Positions 1 through 11,200 of a DNA stretch of 64,000 nucleotides are shown here, in pieces; position 1 is the first letter of the stretch; each line of letters begins with the position of its first letter. The stretch spans positions 3,541,810 to 3,605,809 of the forward strand of contig CM074808.1 in assembly GCA_037447605.1 (NCBI GenBank), given 5' to 3'. Position numbers and translations under genes: made by a program. The notes beneath the pieces were generated by a model. That model was not told the DNA's origin, searched no databases, and saw only the letters and a list, made by a program, of their open reading frames with translations. This DNA is from Zygnema circumcarinatum. Lineage: Eukaryota; Streptophyta; Zygnematophyceae; Zygnematales; Zygnemataceae.

Positions 1-354
1 GGTTTGCTCGAAGGACTGTCACGGCGAGCACCTGCCACGTGGCTTTCTCGTATTAGATGCATTACGAGGAGAGGCGTAGGAGAGAAAGAGGGAGAGAGGG
101 GCAGACGGGAGAGGGAGGGGGAGCGGGAGGGGGGGGGGGGNNNNNNNNNNCCCCCCCCCCCCCCCCCCCCCCCGGGAAAAATAAAAACAATTACCATGAT
201 GGACCCCACCAAAAGTATTTTCTATAGGGCTCCTGAAACAGGGTCTATGGATGATAATTTAGAATTGCATCCTCTTCCGTGTCAGAGAAGCGAGAAGAAG
301 TCACGCGACAGCAAAGAGATAGACAGAAAACGAAAGAGGGATTGCGAGAGAGGG

Positions 355-386
<32 letters not shown>

Positions 387-1835
387 GAGAGAGAGAGAGA
401 GGGGAATGGAGGATCCAATATGTTTTACCATCTGCGTGGGCTTTGAATTCCTTCAAAGAGTTCACATTACGAGCGAGTGACTTGGGCCCGCAGCAAAGGA
501 GAGAATGATACGCGTTCCATGAGCTCTCCGTACACCGTTGACTGTTGCAACGGTAAAGGGTACACATGAAGCATGGATTAGCCACGAAGAAAGGGCCGGA
601 AGGGGCGAGTAGAGGAATATGCGCTCGCTATTACTGGATATATTGGACGTGACCTGGTTCATGAAGAAGCAGAGGGTGATCTCAAGAGGGAGAGAGAGCG
701 AACATAAGAGAGCGAGAGAGTGCTGCTTTCAGTTGTGGGCCCGTACCTACAAAAGAACTCCTCCTCACATCCACCAGGACAAGGAAGAATTTCGGGCAGC
801 TGAAATTTTTGGGAGTATGGCAATTGTTGGGCCCCCCTCAGAAGCCCTTCTGCCAACCCTTCCAGTTCACTTTTTTCCTCATTTTCTTGGGCGGATTGAT
901 CCTCTTCTAGAATTTTTGCAAGCCTTCGCCCAATTTGAAGCTCTACCGATCCAATTAACTTCATACAATGCGAACACACAAGCGCTTTTTCCTGAAATCA
1001 TTTTTACAAAAGGATCAACAAACAAACAGGAAAAGTTCAAAGTTTGGGTTGATTCCTTTCCAGGTATAACAGTTGGCCTTCGTCCCACGTTCTACTACCT
1101 GAAGTATAGCTTTAACAATAAAAAAATAATAGGCAAAGAAAGGGGCGAGCGAGAGCGAAACAAAATATCAAAAAATGTTTGTTTTTATTTTATTTCTTAT
1201 TACCGAGAGCTATGGTGTCCATTTTTTTGTGAATCTCACTTTATTGGCGGTGTGTTGTGCCCCCACCAGCATGAACTCCCTTAAGACCTCGTCCCCCTCC
1301 GAGAAGGAGCGCTTCGCAAATAATCCTAAATCACCAAATCACAAAATAACAGATAGCTAGAAGCAACATTCTAAAAAACAGATGAAATATCCGTTTCACG
1401 GCGTTTAAGTATGTAAAATATCTTATCTTACATGTTTAAACAAATGAAAAAGATTTATGAAATGCAGCCGGTTTCATACCTTTCCCCATTGACAGGGTCT
1501 GCCGGACAGTCAAGCCCGGGCCTGCCCCAGCCAATGCGAGGTTCTCGTAGTATGTCTGCTTAAAAACAGTTCAAAAATACGATGCAAATTCAAAACTCCA
1601 GCTGATATTTTTTCCACCTGAAAACATATTTATACAGTTTGCGAGCTTCCTCATTCGCAGATTTTTGTATCTGATTACTGCGGACTTGCTGAACTTAGTT
1701 GCAGCAACTGGTAAAGCTTCAGAGTTAAATTTATAATTAGGTTTAGGATCAAGGTTATGATTTGAATGAGGTTCCATTTACTTCTGCAGTCTCCCATGGC
1801 GGCAATTGCAGCAGCTTCTCCACGAGAGCTTCCAT
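1..1835 (-). CDS. ATXR2: ATXR2-like SET/MYND-type histone methyltransferase, 5' part
   Basis: Five exons read in phase on the minus strand: 1835-1782, 1558-1480, 1325-1240, 991-747 and 541-429. The protein starts MEALVEKLLQLPPWETAE, then has the split-SET entry with MGKGLFAKRSF and FMLVGAQHTANK. A Cys-rich MYND-like insert follows (VCSHCMKLIGSVELQIGRR, then PCPGGCEEEFFC and CSQRC). Order and motifs match plant ATXR2 (SDG36), a SET-domain histone lysine methyltransferase of about 470 aa that acts in the nucleus. The family is known; the assignment is my inference from motif order. The catalytic SET core lies beyond the window or in the N-gap. A possible further exon at 232-195 (YRKYFWW) matches the family, but the helical stretch expected before it was not found. 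An in-frame ATG at 1940 would add 35 residues; I prefer 1835 because it matches the family N-terminus. Confidence 0.8.
141..150. other. Assembly gap between poly-G and poly-C
   Basis: Ten N bases sit between a run of G (131-140) and a run of C (151-173). The gap falls in the ATXR2-like gene, where an expected exon is missing, so sequence was probably lost or misjoined here. Confidence 0.95.
355..402. repeat. GA microsatellite
   Basis: A nearly pure GA dinucleotide tract interrupted by single C bases. It lies in an intron of the ATXR2-like gene, where it reads as a CT tract in the sense direction. Confidence 0.95.
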
Positions 1836-2505
1836 GTCCTCGCTCTCTCTTCCCTCTCCTTCGGCTCCTCTCCTCTCCATCTCCCTCTCCTTCCACCCTA
1901 AGCCGTACAGTCCGTACGACCCCGCCGTTGCTGACATCATGTACCGTACGCTACCTTCCTCTTTCTAGCCGTTGGCCCCGGAAATTGCCCCGCGACAAGC
2001 TGACTTTATGAAGCGCCCTTGATAAAATAAATTTCAACTCGCTCCCAAACCGCCCTGATGAATTCTCCTTCACGGGGGCACAAAACGACAAAATATTTGA
2101 TCGACATCCGTCCTGAACCGTACATTTCATTTAATGAATGTACGGTATATCCGTACACTGAGTGTACGAATGAAGGTGAGCCGTACTGTACAAACGCCTG
2201 TCAGGTAATGGAAGTGTCACTGGCCTAGAGGAGTTTCTTGGCTAAAGGGCGTCTCTTCTTCTCGATGAGAGGGAAAGAGTAGCAATTCTCTCCTCTCCGC
2301 GGAGAGCGAGCTTGGGTGGAGGGGCCGCCATGGCCGACGAGCTTCACCACTCTCTCCACAGTACCTCTCCCCTTATTAATTTCTCTCGCGCTTCGTTTCA
2401 CCTGCATTCTCTCTCCTTATTTTCTTTGCGGACTTTCTGTGCTCTCACACCCTCCCGTATTCTCCCACACGCTCACTAACCCTAAAAAAAATCCCCTCCT
2501 CAGTC
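1836..2505. promoter_or_regulatory. Shared divergent promoter region with GTAC palindromes
   Basis: This 670-bp spacer separates the divergent starts of the ATXR2-like gene (minus) and the GT77-like gene (plus), so it should contain both promoters. It holds two adjacent GTAC-cored inverted repeats: CCGTACATT...AATGTACGG at 2118-2145 and CGTACACT-G-AGTGTACG at 2152-2168. A looser GTAC cluster lies at 1905-1955. No clear TATA box was found. Confidence 0.5.
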
Positions 2506-5500
2506 ATGGCTTCTATGATCTCAATGGGATCCTTAAGAAACCGGCCGGTGACAATCAGGTCGGTGCCACGCAGCAGTGTTCCGCAGCGCCGGCCGAGCTC
2601 CCTCCGCAGTTGTGCCCGCTTCTTTGTATTTGTTCTGCTACTTTTCACTATGGCCGGCCTCTCTACTATGGACGTTCTCATACGCAGGGTAGTCCGTCAT
2701 ATGTTCTCTTCTCCCTCTCCCGTCCTCGCCCCTCCCTCCTCTCTCTCCTCCTCCCCCTCAGTTGTCCGCCTCTCTGTGCCTGCTCCGCTGCAAGCTAGAA
2801 ACAGATCAGCAGCCATTGCTTTTAGGGTTGGAGACCATGAAGGGATGGGAAAGCGGGAAATTTCACTGTCCGATGCTTCTTTAGAAGACGTACTTCAGCA
2901 GCGCATAAAAAAAGCGGTTCAAAGTGTGCACGAAACGGAAAAAAATCAACCTTTCTTGCTGCATATTCTGGTAAGGCGTTGTTGAGTATGTGACTTGAGC
3001 CCTTTTTTTTTCCCCAACCTTTTTTCGGCGTTACTTGTCAAAAAGATAAGCATGCGTCCATGCCCTGCGTCATTCCCCTAGAGCTATAATGTGTAGAGCA
3101 ACTTGAGAGTAAACTTGAATTGGCGGTTTTAACTTCGTTAGCGGTGAATTTGCAGCTTCTAGGAGGCTGCGAAAAGGAAAGTCTTCGAAAGATTGTGGAT
3201 TCTCTTCAGCTAGCAAGCTATGTGAATGATCTCGTACACTTAACAATTGCGGTCAATTGTACATCCATTCTACCCTATGCGAAGGTATCCTTCCTTTCTC
3301 CCGTTTTCGCTACCTTGACCTCGAAGACTGTGAAGAACAATTGCTATTGGAAAGAGCTCAACGGTGCAGCTAAACTTTTTGAAATAACGAGCTAAACGAT
3401 ACGCAGCACTTCAGTTCTATATTCATATTTAAAGCCGTGTGAATTCTCTAGCAAATAATGTGGTTTAAGATCTACAGGCATGTAACAAGCATCTTGGGGA
3501 AAGTGTACATTGTCTAGAAGCCTTAGGGAAGTGCTATTCCGTCCAACTGAACTTACTGGCAAGGAGTAGGAAATGTTTCATACTCACTTAATACCCTCCT
3601 TGGAGGACCTGAATTCCAACTTAGTCCTTGGGAATCCCTCATAACACGATCAGAAACCCGGATTTTGATGATGGAAATGACATTCAGAATGTGAAATGTA
3701 AGAGGCGAAGGACTCAATTCATGTTTTGAAAGTCCGTGAGGGATAGGTGGCCTGCAGGATATAAAATGGGAACATGGAACAAAACGGCTGATTGAAAGTG
3801 GAGGTGGAATTGACGATGTAGATCCGCTCCGACTCTGGTGGCCTGAATCTGACAGAGAATATCTCCTATTGCTTCCCTCCAACGCGAGAATTTCTCCAGG
3901 CTTCTACAAGGCATTACGGACACCCATCCTCGACTCTCTGAGCGAAACACATGAAAACGATGGTGATGTGAAAGGAGCCCATCGATCTATTTTAGTCAAC
4001 ACGAAGCTTGAAAAGGGCAAGAACGGATCTCAGAACGGAGAGAGTGAAGGAAAAGCCCTGACATTCGGACTAAACTCTTTGTTTGGAATTTCTTTAGACG
4101 CACAATCGACCCCATTGTTAAACAATGGGGTCGCAGGAGGAGTGGCAGGTGGTGCTCGACCTCCGAGGTTGGGGTCTAAAGGGGCCCCCGCAGATAAACC
4201 ATATTTAACTCAAGTCATTGCTAAGGGATGTCAAATGCTTTTCCCAAAACCATGGAGGGAGTTTTGGGAGTGGCATCAGATGGCTCAAGCACCACAAATC
4301 AGTACACCGGAATCTAAGTTCGATGAGGAGGCTTACGATTTCTCGTCTACATGCAGACAAGGTAAAAAATTCAGTTGTACGATAGTGGCCCTTCTTTTTC
4401 TCTTGTTTCTTGTTTGTACATTAAACCCATTTGCGTTCGGACAAACTGAGGGTGCTCGCCAAAAAAAAAAAAAAAAAAAAATCCTAAGATTGTCAGAAAG
4501 GTGTAACTACGTATTGGTTTCTTGGATTCTCTACTGTGCAAATCATCCCTTTCGTGGCCCCTGGTGTCTGATTTCTGATTTCTTTTTATGTTTTTTTCTC
4601 AGATTGGCAAGCGAGCTTCCTCACGTTTGCAATTGAGAGGGACCTTTTCAATCTCTATTATGGAATAATGCGGGTGAGTCTCTCTCTCACTCTCCAGAGA
4701 AAACAACGAGAAAAATAAATGCTTAAATATTGTACTATATGCTCAAGTTCTCAATGCCACTTTTATCTTATCCTTTTCAAGGGGGTGGGGACCGACTGGT
4801 AGGGCGGGAAAAAATTTTGTTTTGTAAATCCGGAACAGGATCCCCTTCAGGTCCTTTCAGCCAACCCATTGGTGACAGCTGGCGATGCAGTCAATATTGC
4901 CCGTCGAGTGGGGCCAATCAAAAGACTGGACTCTCTTCCTCGTTTTGATTATTGCGGCCGCAAAATCACTCCCGGTTTCGTGGTTTCAGATTCCTCGCAA
5001 TTAAAGGAACTATTGGCTCCCATTTCCCGGGAAGGGGCAGTGGTAGGAGTGATGGTCTCGCCTGGATACGATGACATGCTACATAACTGGCTATGTTATG
5101 TCAAGGTGGGTCTACCCCACGTTACATAACTCTGCTAATGATGTCGAGATGCGTCTAAGCCCACTTCATGTTTCTAAGGTATCATGTTTTGGGGCTACCG
5201 GATGAGCAGGAGTTGGCTGTCCGAAACTACTTCATTATCACACAGGATAGAGAGCAGGCTGAGCGGCTCGGACTACGAGGGCTCGCAGTATACTATGCAG
5301 GGGCACTTCTGCAGGAGGAGGGGCAAGAGAAGCCACTAGACTATGGCTCCATACCGTATAAAAAGTTTATTCTCGCAAGGACGAAAGCCATTGGGGAAAT
5401 TCTCCACGCAGGGTATAACGTTCTGTTGGCGGACGTTGATGCGATATGGCTGTCAGATCCCTTCTTGCATTTGAAGGTGAGAGGAGATGCGGGAGATGCA

Positions 5501-6865
5501 GGAGAGGGGATGGGAGAGGAGGGGAAGAGAGCGAGGGAATGTGTGCTAGGCAGAAGAGGAAAGTTGGGAGAAGGGAGAGGAGCGAATGGAGTGAAGTGAT
5601 CCTGGAGAGGCGAGAATGAGAGGATGATGAGCTAGAGAAGCGAGGTAGATTGGGAGGATGTGAGATGACAGATGAGAAGTCAGAGACAGCAGAGGAGAGA
5701 CAGAGAGAGGGGGAGGGGCGAGGGAGAGAGAAAGAGCGAGAGAGAGGGAGGGGGCCGCGGAGGGAGAGGCGAAGGAAGGAGGGATAGTGGAGGAAAGGAG
5801 AGGAGTACTGATTTACCCGGTTATGTGGCTGGAATGGTTGTAGGAGGAAAATGTGGACATGTTTGCTCAACTGGAGGAGAGAGGCAACCCTTGTGGGGGT
5901 TTCCTCTACCTCATTCACACGATTCGCGTGCTCGAAGTGTGGGACCTCATCATAGCCATGTTCTCAGAGCACATAGCATGGCTTGAAACACATAGTTCTA
6001 AGGCTGATCCAGTAAAGTATGAAAAGTTTCTGCATAGCCAGCAGCACAATCACGAGCAAAAGTATTTGCAGGACATGCTGAAGCAGGGGAGGCACCCAAT
6101 TACTCTGAGGGGGCTCGATCCGCTGCTCTTCATCAACGGCCGAGATTACTTCGATCACAAATTGGCTCAGATGAAGGGAATTGTACCCGTTATGATTCAC
6201 AACAACTATATCGTTGGAAAGCCGAGTAAAGTGCACCGGTTTCATATTAAGGGCATGTGGCGGGTCGATGCAAGCGGTAAGTGAGGGAGAGCTCTTGGAA
6301 GGGAGGAGGTGGCGAGGGATGGGAGGAGAGAGAGGCTTCTTTCGTGAACCGTTTCTTATGCCTACTGTTGTTCTCTGCTTATTGTGCAGGCACGAGCTGT
6401 AAGTGTTTAACATTGTCATGCCAAGATCATCCGGCTCCGTGGTCTAATGCGAACATCACTCTACCGGAGAGTGAGCGCAGGAAGAGGTCCGTTTGGCTGA
6501 ACAAGTTAACTGCAAGCAAAGAGAAGATGAGCTTGAAAGCAAGGAGTGCTATAGAGAAGGGATTATCAAGCGTGAAGGAGCTTGTGACGAGGAAGAGCGC
6601 AGTACAAAGGAGCCCGAAATTGGAACCTTTGGTAGCCACAAAGGAGAAGGAGAAGGGGAACGAGAAGGAGGTGGAAGGGGGAAGTGATGGGAGGGACAAG
6701 GGAGAAGGGAAACGAGGTAGCCCCAAGTTAGTGGGTAAGAACCGAGTTCCCATTAATCCTGAACATATCAACAGTAGTGCGAACAGCACGGCTGATCAGA
6801 GAGAGGGCAGGAAAGGCCCTAAGGTTGGAAAAGCGGTCGCAAGGACTAGACGGCGGCAACATTGA
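2506..6865 (+). CDS. GT77-type nucleotide-diphospho-sugar transferase, type II membrane protein
   Basis: The ATG at 2506 follows a leader with good Kozak context and precedes a hydrophobic segment (CARFFVFVLLLFTMAGL, residues about 36-52), typical of Golgi type II glycosyltransferases. Well-supported exons are 2506-2970, 3156-3284, 3758-4361, 4603-4673, 4851-5105, about 5180-5476, 5844-6276 and 6390-6865. The catalytic core has NVLLADVDAIWLSDPF, whose DVD is the metal/nucleotide-sugar DxD motif, then CGGFLYL and VMIHNNYIVGK. These are hallmarks of plant GT77 transferases, which act in wall polysaccharide or extensin glycosylation. The acceptor substrate cannot be read from the sequence. An exon starting near 3478 (ACNKHLGESVHCLEALGK) has no clean donor, and the acceptor near 5180 does not close in phase. 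The N-terminal 300 residues and the Lys/Arg-rich tail are not typical of the family. Confidence 0.75.
5482..5810 (+). repeat. Purine-rich (GA/GGA) low-complexity intron
   Basis: The intron before the last two catalytic exons of the GT77-like gene is almost entirely A and G on the plus strand. It contains many GAGAG and GGGAG units and has no coding signal. Confidence 0.85.
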
Positions 6866-7183
6866 CAATGTGCTTTTCGCTGCTTGTACATTATTCAATT
6901 GATTCTTCTTCTGCTCGGGTTGTTTTTGCCTCACTTGTGCTATTGTAACTGGGCATCCTCTCAATGTGTAAGAAAGGTCGTAGGTAGCATGATGTACTGC
7001 ACCATGGTGCAACCGAAATCTGCATGCCCAAGAACAAGTCGCCGGTTGCTAGAGGCGACTGAACGGACGATGAGCGGAGAAACGAGTTTCGAGTCTGGTT
7101 CGCATCACGTTGAAGTTCTTCATTTCTCTCCTTTTTGTTCCTTTGCCTACTTCTTTACTCTTCTTTTTTGGGGGGGTTAGACA

Positions 7184-7338
7184 TTGACCATGGCCGTACT
7201 GAATTCCCGAATTTAGTATACTGTACTAAAAGTCAAAGTTTCGTGTACGAATTCCGGGTCGGGATCCGCCGTACCGAAATGCGTACCTAGCCAATGCTTA
7301 ATTCGCCCGACAGGCTTACGAAATTCGGCCATGGTCAA
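7184..7338. mobile_element. MITE-like element with 13-bp terminal inverted repeats
   Basis: TTGACCATGGCCG at 7184-7196 is repeated as its exact reverse complement at 7326-7338. The 155-bp interval has no coding capacity and contains several GTAC cores and GAATTC-like half-sites. Size and structure suit a miniature inverted-repeat element. No clear target-site duplication is visible, so the transposon origin is inference. Confidence 0.5.
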
Positions 7339-7574
7339 GCAAATGCAATGCAGCTTGGCAATCAACCGGGACGAGCCATTCCGAGTACGCTGAGGGGAAC
7401 AAATGTTCGAATCGCAAGCAACCAGGCCACAACTTAAGGACTTGCCTTAATGAGGGGGTCTACAATCCTAACCTGAAAACAAAGAGTAACGGTTGCCCAA
7501 AGTCGGTGACCTTTGCGGCTGCTTTTAGGGCTGCGTTTTTGCGCTCCGGATTAGTTTAGTTTAGTTTTTTGCTA

Positions 7575-7690
7575 CTAGTTTTTTTTTTTGTGCTTAGGTC
7601 CTTTACGACCAGTTTCTTGTGGTTCCCTATGTTGACTTCGTCCATGTTCATTTGATGGCCTCGCCATCTTGAGACCAATACAAATCCCCT
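7575..7690 (-). repeat. Dispersed repeat family B, copy 1
   Basis: In reverse orientation this matches segments at 28875-29010 and 29300-29430, and in the same orientation one at 32950-33065. Shared landmarks are a short T or A run, a block like GGACCTAAGCACAA, the GGTTCCCC/GGGGAACCACGA block and a GATGGC block. Copies are diverged but collinear. It may be a SINE or a non-autonomous transposon end. Confidence 0.6.
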
Positions 7691-7884
7691 TTTCTTTTGT
7701 TGCACAATGTTGGAAGTCAGTAGAGAAAAGGATAAAACGGGGGGGGGTGGGATAACCAAAATAAGAGGGGGCTGGGGTGAAATATCCAAAAAGAGGGGGT
7801 GGGATAACCAATTTGGGAGGGCAAAAAATTCAAAAAGGGAGGGAGTGAAAATTCCAAAATAGGGGGTGCAGTATCATTCTCCAA

Positions 7885-8055
7885 AAAAAATATTTATCGG
7901 GATATATCTCATCTCGGATCGATATATTTCGGTAATCCCAGTTTCGATATAATGAGATATATCAGTCCTTGATATCGCGATATACAGGTGACAATATATC
8001 AAAATATTAAAATTTCGACATATCGAGATATTAATGTTCGTCATATCGCGATATA
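7885..8055. repeat. Cluster of TATATCG / TATCGCGATA palindromes
   Basis: The segment repeats GATATATC, TATCGCGATATA and related palindromes about ten times, roughly 240-400 bp before the exportin-2 start codon. It could be a degenerate element or a binding array; the sequence alone does not decide. Confidence 0.6.
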
Positions 8056-8292
8056 TTGGTCATACTGACCGCAGACCTTCTGGAAGCCCTCCCTCTCCCA
8101 TCCGTTTGAACGTCGCCGTCACTGACTGCACTTACCGTTCCCGCCCTCACTCTCCATCTCTCCCTCCCTCTCCCTCCTCTCCTCTCCCGCTCTCCCCTCT
8201 CTCCTTGTCCTTTCTCTCTCTCCTACCGCTCCTTCCTGGTCTCCCCCGGCCGCCTTCCTCATACCCTATTCCCCCCTCTCTCTTCCGCCGCC

Positions 8293-11200
8293 ATGCAGAG
8301 CTCAGACCAAGCCCTGCAGGGCCTGGCCCAGTGCTTCCTGGAATCGCTTTCGCACGAAGCAGAGCCCCGCAAGCGCGCGGAGGCGAACCTTAAGGCGCTC
8401 GCCGCCCAGCCGGGATATTGTTTTGCCGTGTTGCGCGTTGTGTCTGCGCCAGAGGTCGACCAGAACCTGCGCTGGGCAGCAGCGGTCAATTTTAAGAATC
8501 AGATAAAGTACAAATGGTCGCCGACGGAGCTGGATCAAGAGAGGATGGGGGAGATAGTGGCTATGCAGGTGAGCAGGCACATCTCACCTGCCTCACCTCA
8601 CGTCACCTGGTTAGGGTTTGATGGAGGTGTGGGTTTGGTGCGTGCAAGTGGATATTGTTGTATGGAGGTAGGTGGAAATTTTAGTGGAGAAAAGTGTTTA
8701 GAAGGGGAAGGTTTTGGAAGAAGGGTACAGAGTTTCGGGGTTGGTAGTTTGGAAATACGCGAAGACACGGTGCAGTCTTGAAGGAGTATCTGGCATGCAG
8801 AAAGATTGGAAGGGTTAGGTGTCAGCTGTTGTGCAACAATGTTGAGTCCGTGCTCGTTGAGAAGGAAGTCTGTTAGGAGAGCAAGCAGTATTGATTTGGA
8901 CTGCTTGCATCCTGTAGTGGTTGTGAATCTTGAGAATCAGGTCAGTTTTCCTTCTGGGGATCTACCTATGTTTCATGTTTGACACTGTCCTGATGAACCT
9001 CTCCTTGCGATAGCTGAGCGGATTGCGGAATGAATAAGCAGTTTGCATGCATTGCCTACTTTCTCTATTAATGGTTCGTACTTGCTGCATTTGTCTCAGG
9101 ATGGCGAAAAAGAGCAAATTAAGGCGCACATCGTGGAGCTGATGCTGAGTACCCCTCCGAGGATTCAAGCTCAGCTTTCAGAAGCTCTTGCCATCATTAG
9201 CACCCATGATTTTCCAGCCAAGTGGAATAATCTTCTTCCAGAACTTATCACCAAATTGGATACAACAGATTATACTGTCATAAATGGAGTTTTGGAGACA
9301 GCGAATTCAATTTTTCAGCGCTTTCGTGACCAGTACAAATCTAACGAACTGTATGTGGACTTGAAGTATTGTTTAGACAAGTTTGCTCCTCCGATGTTAG
9401 TGCTTTTCCAGAAAACTGGACAGTTGATTCTTGCGAGTGCGAACGTAGGGGATAATTTGAAGCGGTTGGTTCAAAGCCAGAAGTTGGTAGCACAAATCTT
9501 TTATTCGCTCAACTCTCAGGAGCTGCCCGAGTTTTTTGAAGATCATATGAAGGAATGGATGACGGAATTTCATCGATATCTGACGTACCAAAATTCTCTG
9601 CTGGAGGAGACGGATGAGGTAGTTAAGCCTCACTTTCTCAATTCCTCTCGCTCGTCTCTCCTTTTCTCTCTCTCCATTTTTTCTTCTTTTAGTATTGTAT
9701 TAATAAGAGGAGGGAGTGAATCTTTAGGACTGAGGCATATGGAATCTCTCACTTTTCTTCTCCCCTTTTAGGCTACATACAAGATGGAAAGCCAAGTCAG
9801 GTTCCTATGGTGTATTTAATTTAACAGGCCTCGAGGGGAATCCCACTACTTTGTCTTGACAAAGTAATGGGGATACACATTACCCAATTCATAGCAGAAT
9901 ATTCATCGCCAGTTTTCATGGTGGTTAGCTCTAGTTCTTGTATAAGCTGTCTTTTGTTAATGGAGTATTTGGAGTGATTGTAACAGGTATCGGTGCTGGA
10001 TGAGCTGAAAGCAGCTATCTGCGTGAACATCAACTTATACATGGAGAAGAACGAAGAAGAGTTTAAAGGCTATCTGCCCGGCTTTGTTATAGCTGTTTGG
10101 AACCTGCTTATGAGTGTGGGGCTTACCACCAAGCATGACCAACTTGCAATCACTGCCATTAACTTTCTTACGACTGTGAGCAAATCAGTTTACCATACTG
10201 TTTTCAGTGACCCCACAAATCTCCAGACGATCTGCGAGGGAATTGTGATTCCGAATTTGCGGTTCAGGGAAGAGGACGAGGAGTTATTCCAGGATAACTT
10301 CTTAGACTACATCAGGAGGTATGTGTGTACTGCACATTTTGAGCGAATGCGCGAAAGACTCTCATATACTTGCACAATGATTGATTGAAAGAGGCCTATT
10401 CTTTCTTGTTCTGCAGGGACATGGAGGGTAGTGATTCCGACACCCGGCGACGAATGGCTTGCGAGCTGGTGAAGGGCTTGGCATCTCACTATGAAAAGCA
10501 GATAACAGATGTATTTTCCCAGCATGTGGGGAAAATGCTTGCTGACTATGCAACAAATCCAGAAGAGAATTGGAAGGCCAAAGACTGCGCAATTTATCTT
10601 GTGGTTGCTCTTGCAGTTCGGCAGAAAACAGAAGCAGCAGGGGCGACCTCTGTGAACGAACTTGTTAATGTAGGGGACTTTCTTTCCAATCAAGTGCTGC
10701 CAGAAATGAACACTCCAGATGTAAACAAGCTCCCAGTATTGAAAGCAGATGCACTGAAGTTTTTGACTACTTTTCGGACACAGCTGCCAAAAGCCAGATG
10801 CCTTGAACTGTTCCCGCAATTGATTCGTCTGATTCAAGCCGAGTCAAACGTGGTCCACTCATATGCTGCCAACTGCATCGAGCGGTTTTTGGTGGTTAAA
10901 GATGGGGGGAAGCCGCGGTTCACATCAGCAGATCTTCAGCCATTTGTGAAGGAACTGCTGGCTGCTCTTTTTGGCGGATTGAGGATATCGGATTCTAATG
11001 TAAGTTGTGGTTGTACTGGCAAGTATCCTTTCTGAGATTGAAGAGAGAAAATCATGTCTGGCTGCATGTTGCATGATAGTTAAAACTTTCAAGCTATTCG
11101 CTGTGGAATTATGTAGAGAAATAGAGCCGGGGAGAGGCGGGGGGGGGGGGAGGGGGGGGAGGAGGAAAGGAGAAGAGGGAGGGAGAGAGGTTTTTAATTC

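Larger units (their letters stand above)
6866..8292. other. Intergenic spacer with MITE-like element, dispersed repeat and exportin-2 promoter
   Basis: No gene is visible. It holds the GT77 3' flank, a 155-bp inverted-repeat element (7184-7338), a dispersed-repeat copy (7575-7690), poly-G patches (7740-7870), a TATATCG palindrome cluster (7890-8055) and a CT-rich leader (8140-8290) directly before the exportin-2 ATG. Confidence 0.7.

Noticed and set aside
619-1284. Plus-strand 221-codon open frame
   Set aside because: It is antisense to two phase-matched exons of the ATXR2-like gene and resembles no protein.
7420-7440. tRNA T-arm-like GTTCGAATCGC
   Set aside because: No acceptor stem or anticodon arm can be paired around it.
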